The notes under the pieces: model-generated
Told to the model about the DNA's origin: nothing
Seen by the model: only the letters and a program-made list of their open reading frames with translations
Databases searched by the model: none
NCBI GenBank assembly: GCA_012862575.1
Contig: BLSF01000086.1
Coordinates: 62,001-126,000 of the forward strand
From: Parietichytrium sp. I65-24A
Taxonomy: Eukaryota > Sar > Bigyra > Thraustochytrida > Thraustochytriidae
Length of the DNA stretch: 64,000 nt
Direction of reading: 5' to 3'
Made by a program: the position numbers and the translations under genes
Shown: positions 19,249 to 28,989 of the stretch, piece after piece
How the letters are laid out: each line of letters starts with the position of its first letter
How positions within the stretch are numbered: the first letter of the stretch is position 1

Positions 19249-20391
19249 ATGGCGCACGTCGTTCAGATTAGCCGCGGGGCTCTCATGGCCATGTCGGCTA
19301 GTGCAGGAAGCCTTTACTTGTACACGAATGGCCTCATACCGCCAGGTCTGCAACCGAAAGACCTTGGAATGTACGTTCTCGGTCTCTCCGGAAATTCGGG
19401 ACATGGGAACTCTGGCACGAACTCCGGTGGAAGCAGCGCGCAACAAGGAGTGCCGGACTATCTTCTTCCCCTCACGCAGCAGCTCACGGAGCTCTCGGGA
19501 GAGGTCGCAAGACTGCGCATCCAGGGTCAGTACGGTGGCCAAGGGTACTTTTACAACGGTAATGGTGGATGGGGGGTGAGCTGGACCACTGTGACGACGG
19601 TTGGAGGCGTCGGCATTTTGTACCTGTACATGAAAGGCTACAGCTTTGCTGACTTCATGTATGTCACCAAGAAAGCCCTTTCAGTGGCCGTGGAGGCTCT
19701 TGAGCAGAGTATCGAGACGATCGGAGTTGCTCTGGAAACTGCCAAGCGCGAGCTCTCTTACAAGATGGGCATTATCGAGGAGAAGGTGGAGGATACAAGA
19801 TTTGCCTTGGAGAATAAAATCACCGCCGAGGTCGGTGATGTGAAGAGGGACCTCGAGTTGGTTGGAAGAGATGTGAAAGGAATATCTCGGAACCAGGAGG
19901 CTGTGCACGATGTCGTAGTGAGCATGGAAAGCCAGATCAGTGCCATTGAGAACAAAATGGAAAATGCGAACGACCAGCTAAGCACTGCGAATCGCGGTAT
20001 CTATTTGTTGTGTAATGTAGTGGCCGAAAACATGGTCCAGCACAAGGGAGGCGCTCCTCCTCCACGTTCGTCAGGGCCTGGCCTCTACGAAGAGCTGATG
20101 TCCTACACGAGGAATGCCGTAAACTCGTTCTCACGCGCAACCAGCAGTGCCTTTGGGGGCAGCGCTGAGAGCTACCCGGCCAGAAACCAGCAACCGATGT
20201 TGCCTCCAAACCAGCAACCAATGTTGCCTCCCAGCGCTACTCCCAGCCTACGGCTGTTATCCCGAGGGTCAAGCATACAATCTACTCAAACGACCTCTTC
20301 TCGCAGTCTTGTCGAGGATATGTTCAACAGCTCTACCTCAACCCCATCTCTCCCGCCGGGAAACAACAATTCTCCGCTTGATTTGAATTAA
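19249..20391 (+). CDS. DUF1664-family coiled-coil membrane protein
   Basis: A 380-residue protein matching the plant DUF1664 family, whose function is unknown. The N-terminus has a hydrophobic stretch near residues 8-27. A Gly/Ser/Asn-rich linker follows. A second hydrophobic segment around residues 112-125 (TTVTTVGGVGILYLYMKGYSF) runs into ADFMYVTKKAL, close to the family's WWKGWSFSDVMYVTK. A long coiled coil at about 140-260 ends in ANRGIYLLCNVV, like the family's TNSGLWYLCQV. The C-terminal 110 residues are Pro/Ser/Gln-rich with a doubled NQQPMLPP motif. Plant members are predicted organelle membrane proteins, so a mitochondrial or plastid membrane location is plausible but inferred. The ATG at 19249 is the first in frame and sits in CCATGG. 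Confidence 0.8.
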   Translation: MAHVVQISRGALMAMSASAGSLYLYTNGLIPPGLQPKDLGMYVLGLSGNSGHGNSGTNSGGSSAQQGVPDYLLPLTQQLTELSGEVARLRIQGQYGGQGYFYNGNGGWGVSWTTVTTVGGVGILYLYMKGYSFADFMYVTKKALSVAVEALEQSIETIGVALETAKRELSYKMGIIEEKVEDTRFALENKITAEVGDVKRDLELVGRDVKGISRNQEAVHDVVVSMESQISAIENKMENANDQLSTANRGIYLLCNVVAENMVQHKGGAPPPRSSGPGLYEELMSYTRNAVNSFSRATSSAFGGSAESYPARNQQPMLPPNQQPMLPPSATPSLRLLSRGSSIQSTQTTSSRSLVEDMFNSSTSTPSLPPGNNNSPLDLN

Positions 20392-20866
20392 AAATGAAAA
20401 TGAATGTTTTTTTAAATTGATGATAGTGATGAAATGGTAGTGTGGCGCAGGAACTCGACAGCTGCGACGACGTTCACAGCATTCAGCTTGCGTGAGGGAT
20501 TGGACTGGGCTCATTTGTTCATTGGCGATCATGGTTCAAAATTTGCGGGTTCTATACTATACTTTACCGATAGTGGTAGTACTGGTTTCAAGTTTAGAAC
20601 ACATCCTCCAGGACACAACATTACGAGTAGCTAGCTCTCCACTAGTGGACAAAGACACATCGATCCGAATTCCGCAAGCATCCTCAGAGGTGGTACGCAC
20701 CACGCACCACGCACCACGCACCACGCACCACGCACCACGCACCACACACCACACACCGCCACAAAGCTCCACGTTTTACATCGGAGGCGCAAGGCCTCGG
20801 CGAATGGCCGCAACTTTCTTTGCGGAGCTTAAATAGGGTTTCAAGTCAGTCCAACTTCACGCAAGT
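20392..20866. other. promoter region of COG0523 GTPase gene
   Basis: No gene seen. Contains the 7-bp tandem array at 20695-20757 and a TAGGGTTT telo-box-like motif at 20834-20841, only about 26 bp before the next ATG. Confidence 0.55.
20695..20757. repeat. 7-bp tandem repeat (CACCACG), about 8-9 copies
   Basis: CGCACCA/CACCACG units run from about 20695 to 20757, changing to CACACCA at the end. Ends about 110 bp upstream of the COG0523 GTPase start. Confidence 0.88.
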
Positions 20867-22117
20867 ATGGCTGGCGCAGGCGAGGTCGGGGATCAGTCTC
20901 CCCGTGTGCCAGTAACAATCGTGACAGGCTTTCTCGGTGCTGGCAAGTCCACGTTTCTCAACTACGTGCTGACAGAAAAGCACGGGAAGCGTATTGCTGT
21001 GATCGAGAATGAATTTGCAAGTGAAAAGGGTATAGAAAGACTGATCGCAAAAGGGGAGGACGGGCAAGAAGACAAGGAGATGAGCAACCTATTTGTGGAG
21101 TTGAGCAACGGATGCATTTGTTGCTCTGTGCGCGATGACCTAGTGGTGACTTTGGAAAATCTTTTGGAACGCAAACACATGTTCGATTACATTATGATTG
21201 AGACTTCTGGAGTCGCAGACCCAGGCCCGCTCGTTGGCGTCTTTTGGCTGGATCAGGAACTTGAGAGCAAGATTTACCTGGACGGTGTCATCACTGTGGT
21301 GGACTTGAAGAATTTGCAGAAGCATCTTGACGACCCGAGGAAGGCCGTCGGGTCTGGCGCTAGCGATTCGTTTCTGAATGAGGCGCAAAAACAAATCGCG
21401 TATGCCGACCGTGTCATTCTGAACAAATCCGACCTTGTACCGAAAGAAGAAGCCCAGAAAGTGAAGGACCGGGTGCAAGGTATCAATCCATTTGCGTCTG
21501 TTCTACAAACGGAATTCTCCCGAGTGGATCTCAACCAAGTGCTACATGTGAGAGGCTACGAATTCGTCTCAGAATCAAGTCCATCGAAAATCCAGATGGA
21601 GCTCCTGTCGTTGGAGAAAGGAGGCTCCAAGACTCAGGCCGAGGCGGACAACCTTGACTCCCATCACTGTCCCGATCACCATTCTTCAAGCGAGCAGTGC
21701 TCCGCATGCACAAGCGTCTCTGAGCCCCGCCATCATCAGCACGACCCCACAGTTCGATCGGTGGTCGTTCGCACAGGGGCGCAACAGGATTTAACTTTGT
21801 TGCAACGTTGGCTGGGCGAAATGCTGTGGGAACGGGCTGACAATGCGCACGATTCCGAACTTCAAGAGGCCGAGCAGAATTTGGCTCCGGAAGTTTTCCG
21901 AGTCAAGGGCGTTGTCAACGTCATCGACTCAGAATTCGTACATATTCTTCAAGGCGTTCACGAAACGTTTGAGGTCCTGCCTTCCAAACAAAAGTGGGGT
22001 ACAGAGGGATTTGAAGAGCGAGACACTAGGGTAGTATTTATCGGCAGATATCTTGATCAGAGTAAGCTGCAAGCAGCGATTGAAAGTGTGACTTGCGCAA
22101 AAAGCAAAAGCGCGTGA
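20867..22117 (+). CDS. COG0523 (CobW/ZNG1-like) metal chaperone GTPase
   Basis: A 416-residue G3E-family GTPase of the kind that delivers zinc or cobalt to client proteins in the cytosol. Walker A is GFLGAGKST (21-29). The metal-binding CxCC sits in NGCICCSVRDDL near residue 83. Switch motifs ETSGVADPGPL and the base-recognition NKSD follow. A metal-binding insert at about residues 265-291 is rich in His and Cys (HHCPDHH, CSACTS, RHHQHD). The CobW C-terminal domain ends the protein (VFRVKGVVNV...RVVFIGRYLD). The N-terminus reads SPRVPVTIVTG, so the CPELVPI motif by which human ZNG1 docks METAP1 is missing; the client may differ. Convergent with the HEATR3-like gene, 164 bp apart. A telo-box-like motif lies in its promoter. 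Confidence 0.93.
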   Translation: MAGAGEVGDQSPRVPVTIVTGFLGAGKSTFLNYVLTEKHGKRIAVIENEFASEKGIERLIAKGEDGQEDKEMSNLFVELSNGCICCSVRDDLVVTLENLLERKHMFDYIMIETSGVADPGPLVGVFWLDQELESKIYLDGVITVVDLKNLQKHLDDPRKAVGSGASDSFLNEAQKQIAYADRVILNKSDLVPKEEAQKVKDRVQGINPFASVLQTEFSRVDLNQVLHVRGYEFVSESSPSKIQMELLSLEKGGSKTQAEADNLDSHHCPDHHSSSEQCSACTSVSEPRHHQHDPTVRSVVVRTGAQQDLTLLQRWLGEMLWERADNAHDSELQEAEQNLAPEVFRVKGVVNVIDSEFVHILQGVHETFEVLPSKQKWGTEGFEERDTRVVFIGRYLDQSKLQAAIESVTCAKSKSA

Positions 22118-22281
22118 GAATTACTTTGCACAAGAGAGAAGTTCATGCCTGCGCTCTCTTGCACGTGTTTATTAAAGGAGTGGCTTAGAAAAGAACGAAA
22201 AACAAAACAAACTTCCTTCTCATGGCCTCAGTGTTATTTTCCGCTCTACTGCTTGACGTCCCGGGAGTCCGTTACTTTGGC

Positions 22282-24090
22282 TCACTTGAATGATTTTTTG
22301 TACTGAAGGAATGCTTCGCAATTCGCCAAAGTGGATGCAATCATGCCCTCATCGACCTCTGTCACACTTTGCTGCCTTAAAAGAGGTTTGTGCCTTCGAA
22401 CAGCAGCGCTTAGAGCTTGGCCAACATGAAGGTCCACATATGCTTTGTGCTTCTCGTCATCGGCGAAGATGTCAATGAGAGAGTCCACGGCTTGGATTGA
22501 AACATGTCGGGATGCGTCTCCCACACACGTAATAAGTGCAAGACTAATAATTCGAAAGTCATTTTCATCGATGGAAATTTGTTTGCCAGACGCCAACGTG
22601 CCAAATACGCCAACTAGGTTTGCCCGCGTGAACTGACTACGGCTTTCATTGGTGCACTTCAGAAGAGCTGAAAAGTGGTCTTTCGTCAGCTTGAGGGGTG
22701 CCTCCTTCGGCCATTGCTGTGCTCTCCGCAAAACAGACCACAGCAATGCAGAAAGAGCAGACGAGAGATCCTCCATCTCGGATTCGCTCAAACACGACTC
22801 TTTGGAGTCCGAAGGGAGGCTATGTAGCAAGGTTAGAATGCGAAATGGGAGCTGCCAAAGCTGCTCCAGACCAAGCTCTTCAATAGTGGCTGTGGAAGCG
22901 TTCTGTACAATATTATCCAACAGGCCGCAAGCATGGTCGCTTATATCTGGCGGACAAGAAAGGCTGGCCAAAGCCGATTCGCACTTCCTAAACGCATCCG
23001 AGAGAAAGGTGATAAAACTCTTGGCTATAACGTCTGCCATCTGTTCCACAACACGAAGAATACCCTCTTCCGACACCGTGTCTTGAACGCCAGGATCCCG
23101 CTCAAAGTCCTCTACAACTGCAGCGGAGCAAGAATTGGTCAACACTTCGAGGGCAAGGACAGCCGCAGATGCGTCGGCGTGTTTCTCTAGTACATAATTG
23201 CAGATGAAGACCTCCCTTTGAACAACTTTGGACGGATCCAGCAGCTGAGGCTGGCAGGCGAGCACAGCAAATGTGGAGAGGGAGCCAATGGCATAGAGTG
23301 CAGCAAGTGGATAGCCTTCTAAAAATTGTTCAGAAGAGCACAGCTTCTCAAAAACCCCTAGAGCCACGGAGTCCTGTACGCACAAGGACGCTAGCGCGCG
23401 ATTGCCATCCGAGAGGAAGTATATCAGTCTACACACGTTCTCAACTATCTGCGCCGATGAGTGAACTTCAGCGGCACTGACGAGGGCAATGAGAGCCTGT
23501 AAATTTTCCGAGTTGGTTCCTGTGAGTACTGCGGCTTGGCAGTGGGTGCTCAGCTCGCTCAGCAGATGTAAGCCATGTGTCAGTGTCTGAATTGAGAGTT
23601 GCTTTTCTTCATTCTCCCCAGTGATCCCGGCACGCACTAAAGCATATACAGGGATATGCACTCCAGCTCCGGTCAGCTTCTCGCAGAGGGCGCTGTGCTC
23701 TGAGGCAATTATGCTTAACAACCCGCATGCGTGCATTTTCACCTGTGGGTCTGCATCAGAGATCCGTTTTCCAAGCGCATGAAAACCTTTGTTTGTGACC
23801 AGTGCGTTGAGAATCGCTTGCTGATTCTCGAGACGTGCTGCGCCTTCCTCGTCAGCGTCGGGAGCGGTGTCCATCCCATCCTCTGTCTCGCCAGTCTGGG
23901 TGTCGCTGAATACATTGGACAAAGCAATGCACGCCTCGAGGCGCTCTTTTGGATCGGCGCTATTCAGTTTGTTCACTAAGACAAGAGCCGCTGCCTTGCG
24001 TGCGTGCCTTGCAGCGCCTTGGCCGTTGCCTCCCCCAGAGAGTGGGTTCAGTGCCTTCCTGCCCTTCTTCGATCGCTTCGCCCGCCCCAT
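22282..24090 (-). CDS. HEAT/ARM repeat protein, HEATR3/Syo1-like
   Basis: A 602-residue alpha-solenoid. The start MGRAKRSKKGRKALNPL is basic and Lys-rich, like the N-terminus of HEATR3/Syo1, the adaptor that imports ribosomal proteins uL18 and uL5 with 5S RNP into the nucleus. ARM/HEAT-like helical pairs follow throughout: KERLEACIALSNVFSD, DPQVKMHACGLLSIIASE, SAQIVENVCRLIYFLSDGN, and the final RHVSIQAVDSLIDIFADDEKHK. An acidic loop (TEDGMDTAPDADEEG) interrupts the first repeats, as in Syo1. The open frame extends 45 codons further (to 24225), but that stretch does not resemble the family, so I start at 24090. Family assignment rests on the N-terminus and repeat layout, and other HEAT proteins are possible. 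Confidence 0.72.
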   Translation of the reverse strand: MGRAKRSKKGRKALNPLSGGGNGQGAARHARKAAALVLVNKLNSADPKERLEACIALSNVFSDTQTGETEDGMDTAPDADEEGAARLENQQAILNALVTNKGFHALGKRISDADPQVKMHACGLLSIIASEHSALCEKLTGAGVHIPVYALVRAGITGENEEKQLSIQTLTHGLHLLSELSTHCQAAVLTGTNSENLQALIALVSAAEVHSSAQIVENVCRLIYFLSDGNRALASLCVQDSVALGVFEKLCSSEQFLEGYPLAALYAIGSLSTFAVLACQPQLLDPSKVVQREVFICNYVLEKHADASAAVLALEVLTNSCSAAVVEDFERDPGVQDTVSEEGILRVVEQMADVIAKSFITFLSDAFRKCESALASLSCPPDISDHACGLLDNIVQNASTATIEELGLEQLWQLPFRILTLLHSLPSDSKESCLSESEMEDLSSALSALLWSVLRRAQQWPKEAPLKLTKDHFSALLKCTNESRSQFTRANLVGVFGTLASGKQISIDENDFRIISLALITCVGDASRHVSIQAVDSLIDIFADDEKHKAYVDLHVGQALSAAVRRHKPLLRQQSVTEVDEGMIASTLANCEAFLQYKKSFK

Positions 24091-24700
24091 GGTTGCCCTG
24101 AGCTGCGCCTTTCGCTCAGGAAAGTACTCGCTGGCTGCTTGCTTGATCAGGAACCACCCACTCCGACTCGCAACTTTCGTCCGAGTCAAATTGTCGATTG
24201 ATGACCAGCCATTCCATCTCCACAATCTCCGCCGTGCAGCGCTCTACTGCTTGAGGTAACTAACCTATACTACCAATAGCTACCCACTAGAACCACCTCT
24301 TATTTGCCTACTCGCCAGCTAGCTACTAGGTAGAGTAGCGAGTGTACAGAAGCGCTCGTATACACACGCTCAGCTATAAAATAAATAGAGTGAGACTTCA
24401 AAGTCCAGCGACTTGGCCGGATCTAGCTTCTTGGCATTTCTTGGCACCCAAACCTATGCACAGCTCTCAGAGCGCAAGGGAATCAAATTGCTTCCGGGAA
24501 CCGAAAGTGGCAGATTGGCCGCTCCAGTCAGTCAGTCAGTCAGTCAGTCAGTCAGTCAGTCAGTCAGCCGGCCGGACAAGTTCTGCACTCGAGCTGCGGT
24601 CCGCCGCCTCCGAGGCCGCGCCCACACCACAATCAGTACCTCGGCCGACTCGTTCGGAGGAGGGTTCGGGTTGCAACCAGGCTGTGTGCGCGCTGGGCGG
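24091..24700. other. divergent promoter region HEATR3-like / RS-rich gene
   Basis: No separate gene seen. It contains a TATA-like GCTATAAAATAAATAG at about 24372-24387 and a CAGT tetranucleotide array at 24525-24567. The frame of the downstream RS-rich gene stays open back through the array to 24413. That extension is low-complexity (SQSVSQSVS), so I regard it as leader. Confidence 0.5.
24525..24567. repeat. CAGT tetranucleotide microsatellite
   Basis: About ten perfect CAGT units between 24525 and 24567, in the leader region of the RS-rich gene. Confidence 0.9.
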
Positions 24701-25336
24701 ATGGCACAGCGAAGAAATCGTGTGCTGACCAGCACCACTTTGAATACGCACGCGATCTGGAAGGGGGCTATCGCTGGAAAAGATGAAGAAGACCAAACCG
24801 CCGAGGAAGCGGCTCGACGAAACGAGGGTTTGCAAGAGGCACAGGCAAGAGAGGCGCAACAGAAAATTCTTATGAACCTAATAGCAACAGGCACTGACAA
24901 GCGGGGGACATGGAGGGGATCAAAGCCGATTCGAGGGGTCTTCGCGGAGCCGCGGTTTGGATACGATGGCCTTCTAGGCCTAGATAGCGGATCCAAGCCG
25001 AAGTCCCAAGCCGCTCCGAAGGTGAGTATCGACGATATTTCAGATTTGGAGTCCTCGGATGATGAGGCTTGTGCAGACCCCGCTCCCGCTGTACCAGTAG
25101 CCAATCTCAGCCGCGAGAAACGCGACCGCGGGAAGAGCAGTGAAAGTGATTCCTCATCTGACTCTGGCAGGTCGAGAAGAGGAAGTGGAAAGAGGCGCAG
25201 GCGAAGCCACTCCGAGAAGAAAACTAAGACGCGAAAAAAACACAAAAAACGAAGCAGAGAACGTCATCGCGAAAGGACTTCGGATAGAGAGAGGAGAAGG
25301 GCCCGAAAGCATCGTAGATCACGGAGCCGGTCATAG
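24701..25336 (+). CDS. small RS-rich nuclear-type protein
   Basis: A 211-residue protein I cannot assign to a named family. The first 95 residues are the likely conserved part: MAQRRNRVLTSTTLNTHAIWKG, an acidic/Gln-rich helix (EEDQTAEEAARRNEGLQEAQ), then GTDKRGTWRGSKPIRGVF. A middle acidic Ser stretch (DDISDLESSDDEACAD) could be a casein kinase 2 target. The last 70 residues are Arg/Ser/Lys-rich (SGRSRRGSGKRRRRSHS...HRRSRSRS), typical of splicing-associated nuclear proteins, so a nuclear pre-mRNA role is inferred. The ATG at 24701 is chosen because upstream codons translate a CAGT microsatellite. Confidence 0.65.
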   Translation: MAQRRNRVLTSTTLNTHAIWKGAIAGKDEEDQTAEEAARRNEGLQEAQAREAQQKILMNLIATGTDKRGTWRGSKPIRGVFAEPRFGYDGLLGLDSGSKPKSQAAPKVSIDDISDLESSDDEACADPAPAVPVANLSREKRDRGKSSESDSSSDSGRSRRGSGKRRRRSHSEKKTKTRKKHKKRSRERHRERTSDRERRRARKHRRSRSRS

Positions 25337-27037
25337 TGTTTGTTCGCTTTCTTCGATTTCTAGTAAGCTGAAAATTCTTTGCAATCTACTAGAGAGGCAG
25401 GCAGGAGTGATGGCGCAAATGGTGCCAACTCTTTCGCCTGGCTTCTTCTCAATTCAAAATAATCAAAACGTGGCCTACGTGGTCGTCTGGATGGCGTACG
25501 AGCAAGGTCTTCTTGGCGTCTGGCCTCTCAACCGAATAATCTCCGGCCCGAATCACCACACCCTTTGCAGAGCAATTCACGGAGTCTCCAGACTGTGTTG
25601 CAACAGCCTTTCGCCAGCCTTTGCTCAGGTAAGACTCGGCTCCTGTCTATCTTGTTATTCACAGTTTGTCTGGTCGGCTTCCGTGTTCCACGAATACTCA
25701 AGCACGGGACCTTGAAAGCTATGACTGGTTAAAAAATTATTTGGAATTTCGAATTCTTCATGATTCGAAGTTAGTCAATGAATTCCACCGCCTGGAATCA
25801 CTGGGTCATCGCGCGAACCGAAACCGAAGCAAGAAGAGACCGAGACACGCAGTTCCATGTGCGAGGAGGTTTAACACGAAGTAAGTAACGCAAATCAGCG
25901 CAGTAAAGAACTCTAGTTACCCACAACAATGTAACACATTTATTTGCATACTTGAACCACGTATCCGGATTGAACAAAGCTGTCAACCCTTGTTATTTCG
26001 ACATTGCTTGGGCATTCCTCTATTGATAGTACTTTCCATCTCGTTATTCCACATGTGTACTTCTCAATTTTATACCTGTCAGTGAGCCAGCGGAACCAGG
26101 CTCCACTGCAATGACGCGGTCTGGTGTTGGAAGTGTTCGGTATGTTTGGTGTCCGAGGAATCACTCACGCAGTAATTCAAATCGAATCGCCAATAATTCA
26201 AATATTGATGAGGAAACCTTTCAGTAGCCAATAATTCACAGAAAGAAAATTGACGATCTACCTTAGTGTTAGGCTTGTCTGGTCTGGTGAAGCTCCGCGT
26301 TAGCACCCCACTGGTTGCAGCTGAAGTGATCGGTTGTCCGCGGTTGTCTATCAACAGTCTATGACAATAAAGTAATCTCAGTTTGAGACGATACCGGTTA
26401 TACCGGTAGTGACAGTGAGTACCGGTACGAGGATAATAGTGAGCAGCGGTTCTAGTAACTAACCCGTGGCGTAGAGGCCTTAGTAAGAGAGAATGGCGAC
26501 TTATTACAAGTCCGTAGAGGTATCGATCGACCGATCATCATGATCTTTGTGAAGAACAATGCTGCGCTGATTTTTGTCACAGCATCCTTGTTCGAAGTGG
26601 ACTTACAGTTAAGTTAATCAAACTCATTATCTTTCATTCTTCATTCATTGAGTTGAACAAAAAAAATCTTCATTCATTGACACGTGTTCATTGAACAAAA
26701 AAAGTTCTAAGTACTTAATCCTTTTGAGACTTCTGACATCTTCTGACAGTGGTTTGTTTCTGAATTCTGATAGAACTAACTCTTTTAAAAGTAGTGTGAT
26801 AGTAATTATGTTAGGTTAGAGGACTTGACACTGTCAGTAAATTAGTAAAATTCGGTAGTCGAACTTATTGTTATCAGTAATCGCATACTGCTCGCGCATG
26901 TTTCTGTTTCATCTCTTCAATCTCCGCAGATCTCTCCTCCAGTTCAGGAATAGGCGGGTTCACACGAACCGCGAATCGAGGCACCTCTTCGCCGCGCAGC
27001 CAACCTCATCAGGCGTGTGGAGCTCTTGATCTCAAAA
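25337..27037. other. 1.7-kb intergenic region, with a possible small spliced gene
   Basis: From 25409 to 25884 there are open frames with protein-like stretches (MAQMVPTLSPGFF... and YDWLKNYLEFRILHDSKLVNEF) separated by a GTAAGA donor near 25629 and a TTCACAG acceptor near 25664. No single splice joins them cleanly in frame, so no gene is called. The rest is AT-rich. A cluster of ACCGGT palindromes and the dispersed GTGAGTACCGGTAC motif lie at about 26390-26428. The final 150 bp are the leader of the oxidase gene. Confidence 0.45.
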
Positions 27038-28537
27038 ATGGGTCAGTTTTTCAGCAAGAAGAAGCCTGAGCTCAAGGCGCTCTCCACCAGCGAGCTGAAG
27101 GAGATCAAGGCTCTTCCGGGTCCTGTCGACGAGCTCCGTAGCGCGTTGGAGAAGCTCAACTCGAAAATCGCCCTTCCTGGGGACAGCGATGGTGGTGCGC
27201 TCTACAACCAGATGCGAACCGGAACAGTTCACAAAACTTGGAATCTAGACCATGCAGGGTTTCCTCGTGCGATTGCCTTTGTGACATGTGCAGAAGCAGT
27301 TCAGGAATGCATCAAGTTTGCGGCGCTCGAAGAAGTCAGGTCGGCTGGAGTCAAGCTTGGCGTAGCATGTGGAAGGCACTCAGGAATGTGCATGGTCACC
27401 AATGCGTTTGTGATTGACATGTCTGGTATGAACAAAGTTGAAGTGGACCCGGAGGCAAAACTCGCCAAAGTGCAAGGTGGAGCAAACCTCGGACAGCTTG
27501 ATGATGCTTGTCAGCCATATAACTTGGCATGTACTGCTGGTCACGTGCGCTCCACTGGCGTTGGCGGCTTGGTGTTGCAAGGGGGGCACGGATTTATGGA
27601 GAGAACCTACGGCCTCTCTATTGACCATATGGTCTCTGCGACAATTGTAAACGCAGATGGCCAAGTCCGTAAAGCGAGCGAGAAGGAGAATTCTGACTTG
27701 TTTTGGGCAGTGCGTGGTGGTGGCGGAAACTTTGGAATCGTCGTTGAGTTTGAATTTAGGCTTAATGTCATTCCAGAGAACGTCCTGGGCGGGCTTCGCG
27801 TGCATGCACCTCTTGGTTGGGGCTGGTTTCCTGACCGTGATGAGCTTCTCCTCAAGTGGTTTAATTTGCTAAAAAATGGCGGAGATGATCGCGCAACAGG
27901 TCTCCTTGGCCTTCCGGTTGGCGGCCCAGTAGTGGAGATCCTTACCTACTTTGGCGAGCCTGAAGATGGCAAGAAGTTTTTTAAGGACCACCGGAAAAAT
28001 GTCGGTTTCCCACTCCAAGATGGCGTTAAACCTTGCTCGTATCACAAAACGATCCAAACTATGTTTCCCGACGAAGGTGGGTACACGTATCAAGTTGGCT
28101 ACATCATAAAGGAAGTCACGCCAGAATTTGCGAAAACCGTCTCCCAAGTTACTCAGCGCAGCGAAGCACCTGGCAAAGGTGTTACCGCGACCCTCGGAAT
28201 TCTTCCAACTGGCGGAAAGGTCGCCAGCGTAAAAGGCTCCGACACTGCGTATCCATTTCGAACAAGCGAAGCATGGGTGATCATGTCTGCAAATTGGCAG
28301 AGTTCCGATCAGGCTCAACGCGAGGCCGCAGTTGCATGGGTACGAAAGACTCGCGAAAAGCTCATGCCTTTTGTCCATGGCAACTATGCGGTATTGTCTG
28401 ACACTGCTGCTGTCCGTAATGTTTACGGGGATAATCTTCCCCGCTTGCAGTCTATCAAGGCAAAATACGACCCCAATAACCTGTTTCAGCTCAATGACAA
28501 TATCCTGCCTTCGAATTCGGCAGTTGAAAAGCAATAA
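27038..28537 (+). CDS. FAD-linked oxidase, berberine-bridge-enzyme-like
   Basis: A 499-residue VAO/PCMH-type flavoprotein. The FAD-binding domain includes ACGRHSGMCMVTNAFVIDMS near residue 112, with His-114 at the usual covalent flavin position. It continues VQGGANLGQLDDA, STGVGGLVLQGGHGFMERTYGLSIDHMVSA and DLFWAVRGGGGNFGIVVEFEF. The C-terminal BBE segment (VYGDNLPRLQSIKAKYDPNNLFQLNDNI) is present. The Cys that provides a second flavin link in plant BBEs (CPTVGxGG) is replaced: the region reads VRSTGVGG. The start MGQFFSKKK fits an N-myristoylation signal with a polybasic patch, so membrane attachment is likely. The substrate is unknown; family members oxidise sugars, alcohols or alkaloids. 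Upstream in-frame GTG codons are not starts; AAAAATGGG gives the ATG. Confidence 0.93.
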   Translation: MGQFFSKKKPELKALSTSELKEIKALPGPVDELRSALEKLNSKIALPGDSDGGALYNQMRTGTVHKTWNLDHAGFPRAIAFVTCAEAVQECIKFAALEEVRSAGVKLGVACGRHSGMCMVTNAFVIDMSGMNKVEVDPEAKLAKVQGGANLGQLDDACQPYNLACTAGHVRSTGVGGLVLQGGHGFMERTYGLSIDHMVSATIVNADGQVRKASEKENSDLFWAVRGGGGNFGIVVEFEFRLNVIPENVLGGLRVHAPLGWGWFPDRDELLLKWFNLLKNGGDDRATGLLGLPVGGPVVEILTYFGEPEDGKKFFKDHRKNVGFPLQDGVKPCSYHKTIQTMFPDEGGYTYQVGYIIKEVTPEFAKTVSQVTQRSEAPGKGVTATLGILPTGGKVASVKGSDTAYPFRTSEAWVIMSANWQSSDQAQREAAVAWVRKTREKLMPFVHGNYAVLSDTAAVRNVYGDNLPRLQSIKAKYDPNNLFQLNDNILPSNSAVEKQ

Positions 28538-28989
28538 TTACGAATCTCATCATCGCTTGATTCCGTCGGAACGAGCACTAAAACTCAATACTTTCCTTTT
28601 TTACTCGCACCACTTCTCATTCAAGATCGTCCTTGGCTCATGCCGAGTGATAGGCTTGGGATGGCTGGGGTTTACTGACCACACCAAGTCGCGTCGAAGT
28701 GAAAATTTTGCTTGCTCCACTTTTGGATTGTTTGTTCCTCAGAGTGACTTGGTTGAGTGAGTACCGGTGCTGTACTGGTACTCAAGAATAGGACTCTATA
28801 GACAAAAGTATAAGGAAAAACACGCACTTGAAGTATCTTCTTGACTCTGAAACACTGGAAAGCATTTTGCGAACGGACAGTGGGGAGTGGCGATATCAAC
28901 TCGCACGGTGTACAGGAAATTGCCATAACGAGGAGTCAGCTGGCTCGCGTATCGGTGATGTAAACGTTGGGCAAAGCCCGTCGGAACTG
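28538..28989. other. intergenic region oxidase / glycosyltransferase
   Basis: No gene seen. The inverted repeat GAGTACC ... GGTACTC at about 28759-28783 belongs to the dispersed palindrome family. The glycosyltransferase frame is open back to 28828 but without an ATG before 28990. Confidence 0.5.

Noticed and set aside
24091-24225. 45-codon N-terminal extension of the HEATR3-like protein
   Set aside because: Not family-like, while the downstream MGRAKRSKKGRK start matches the expected basic N-terminus.
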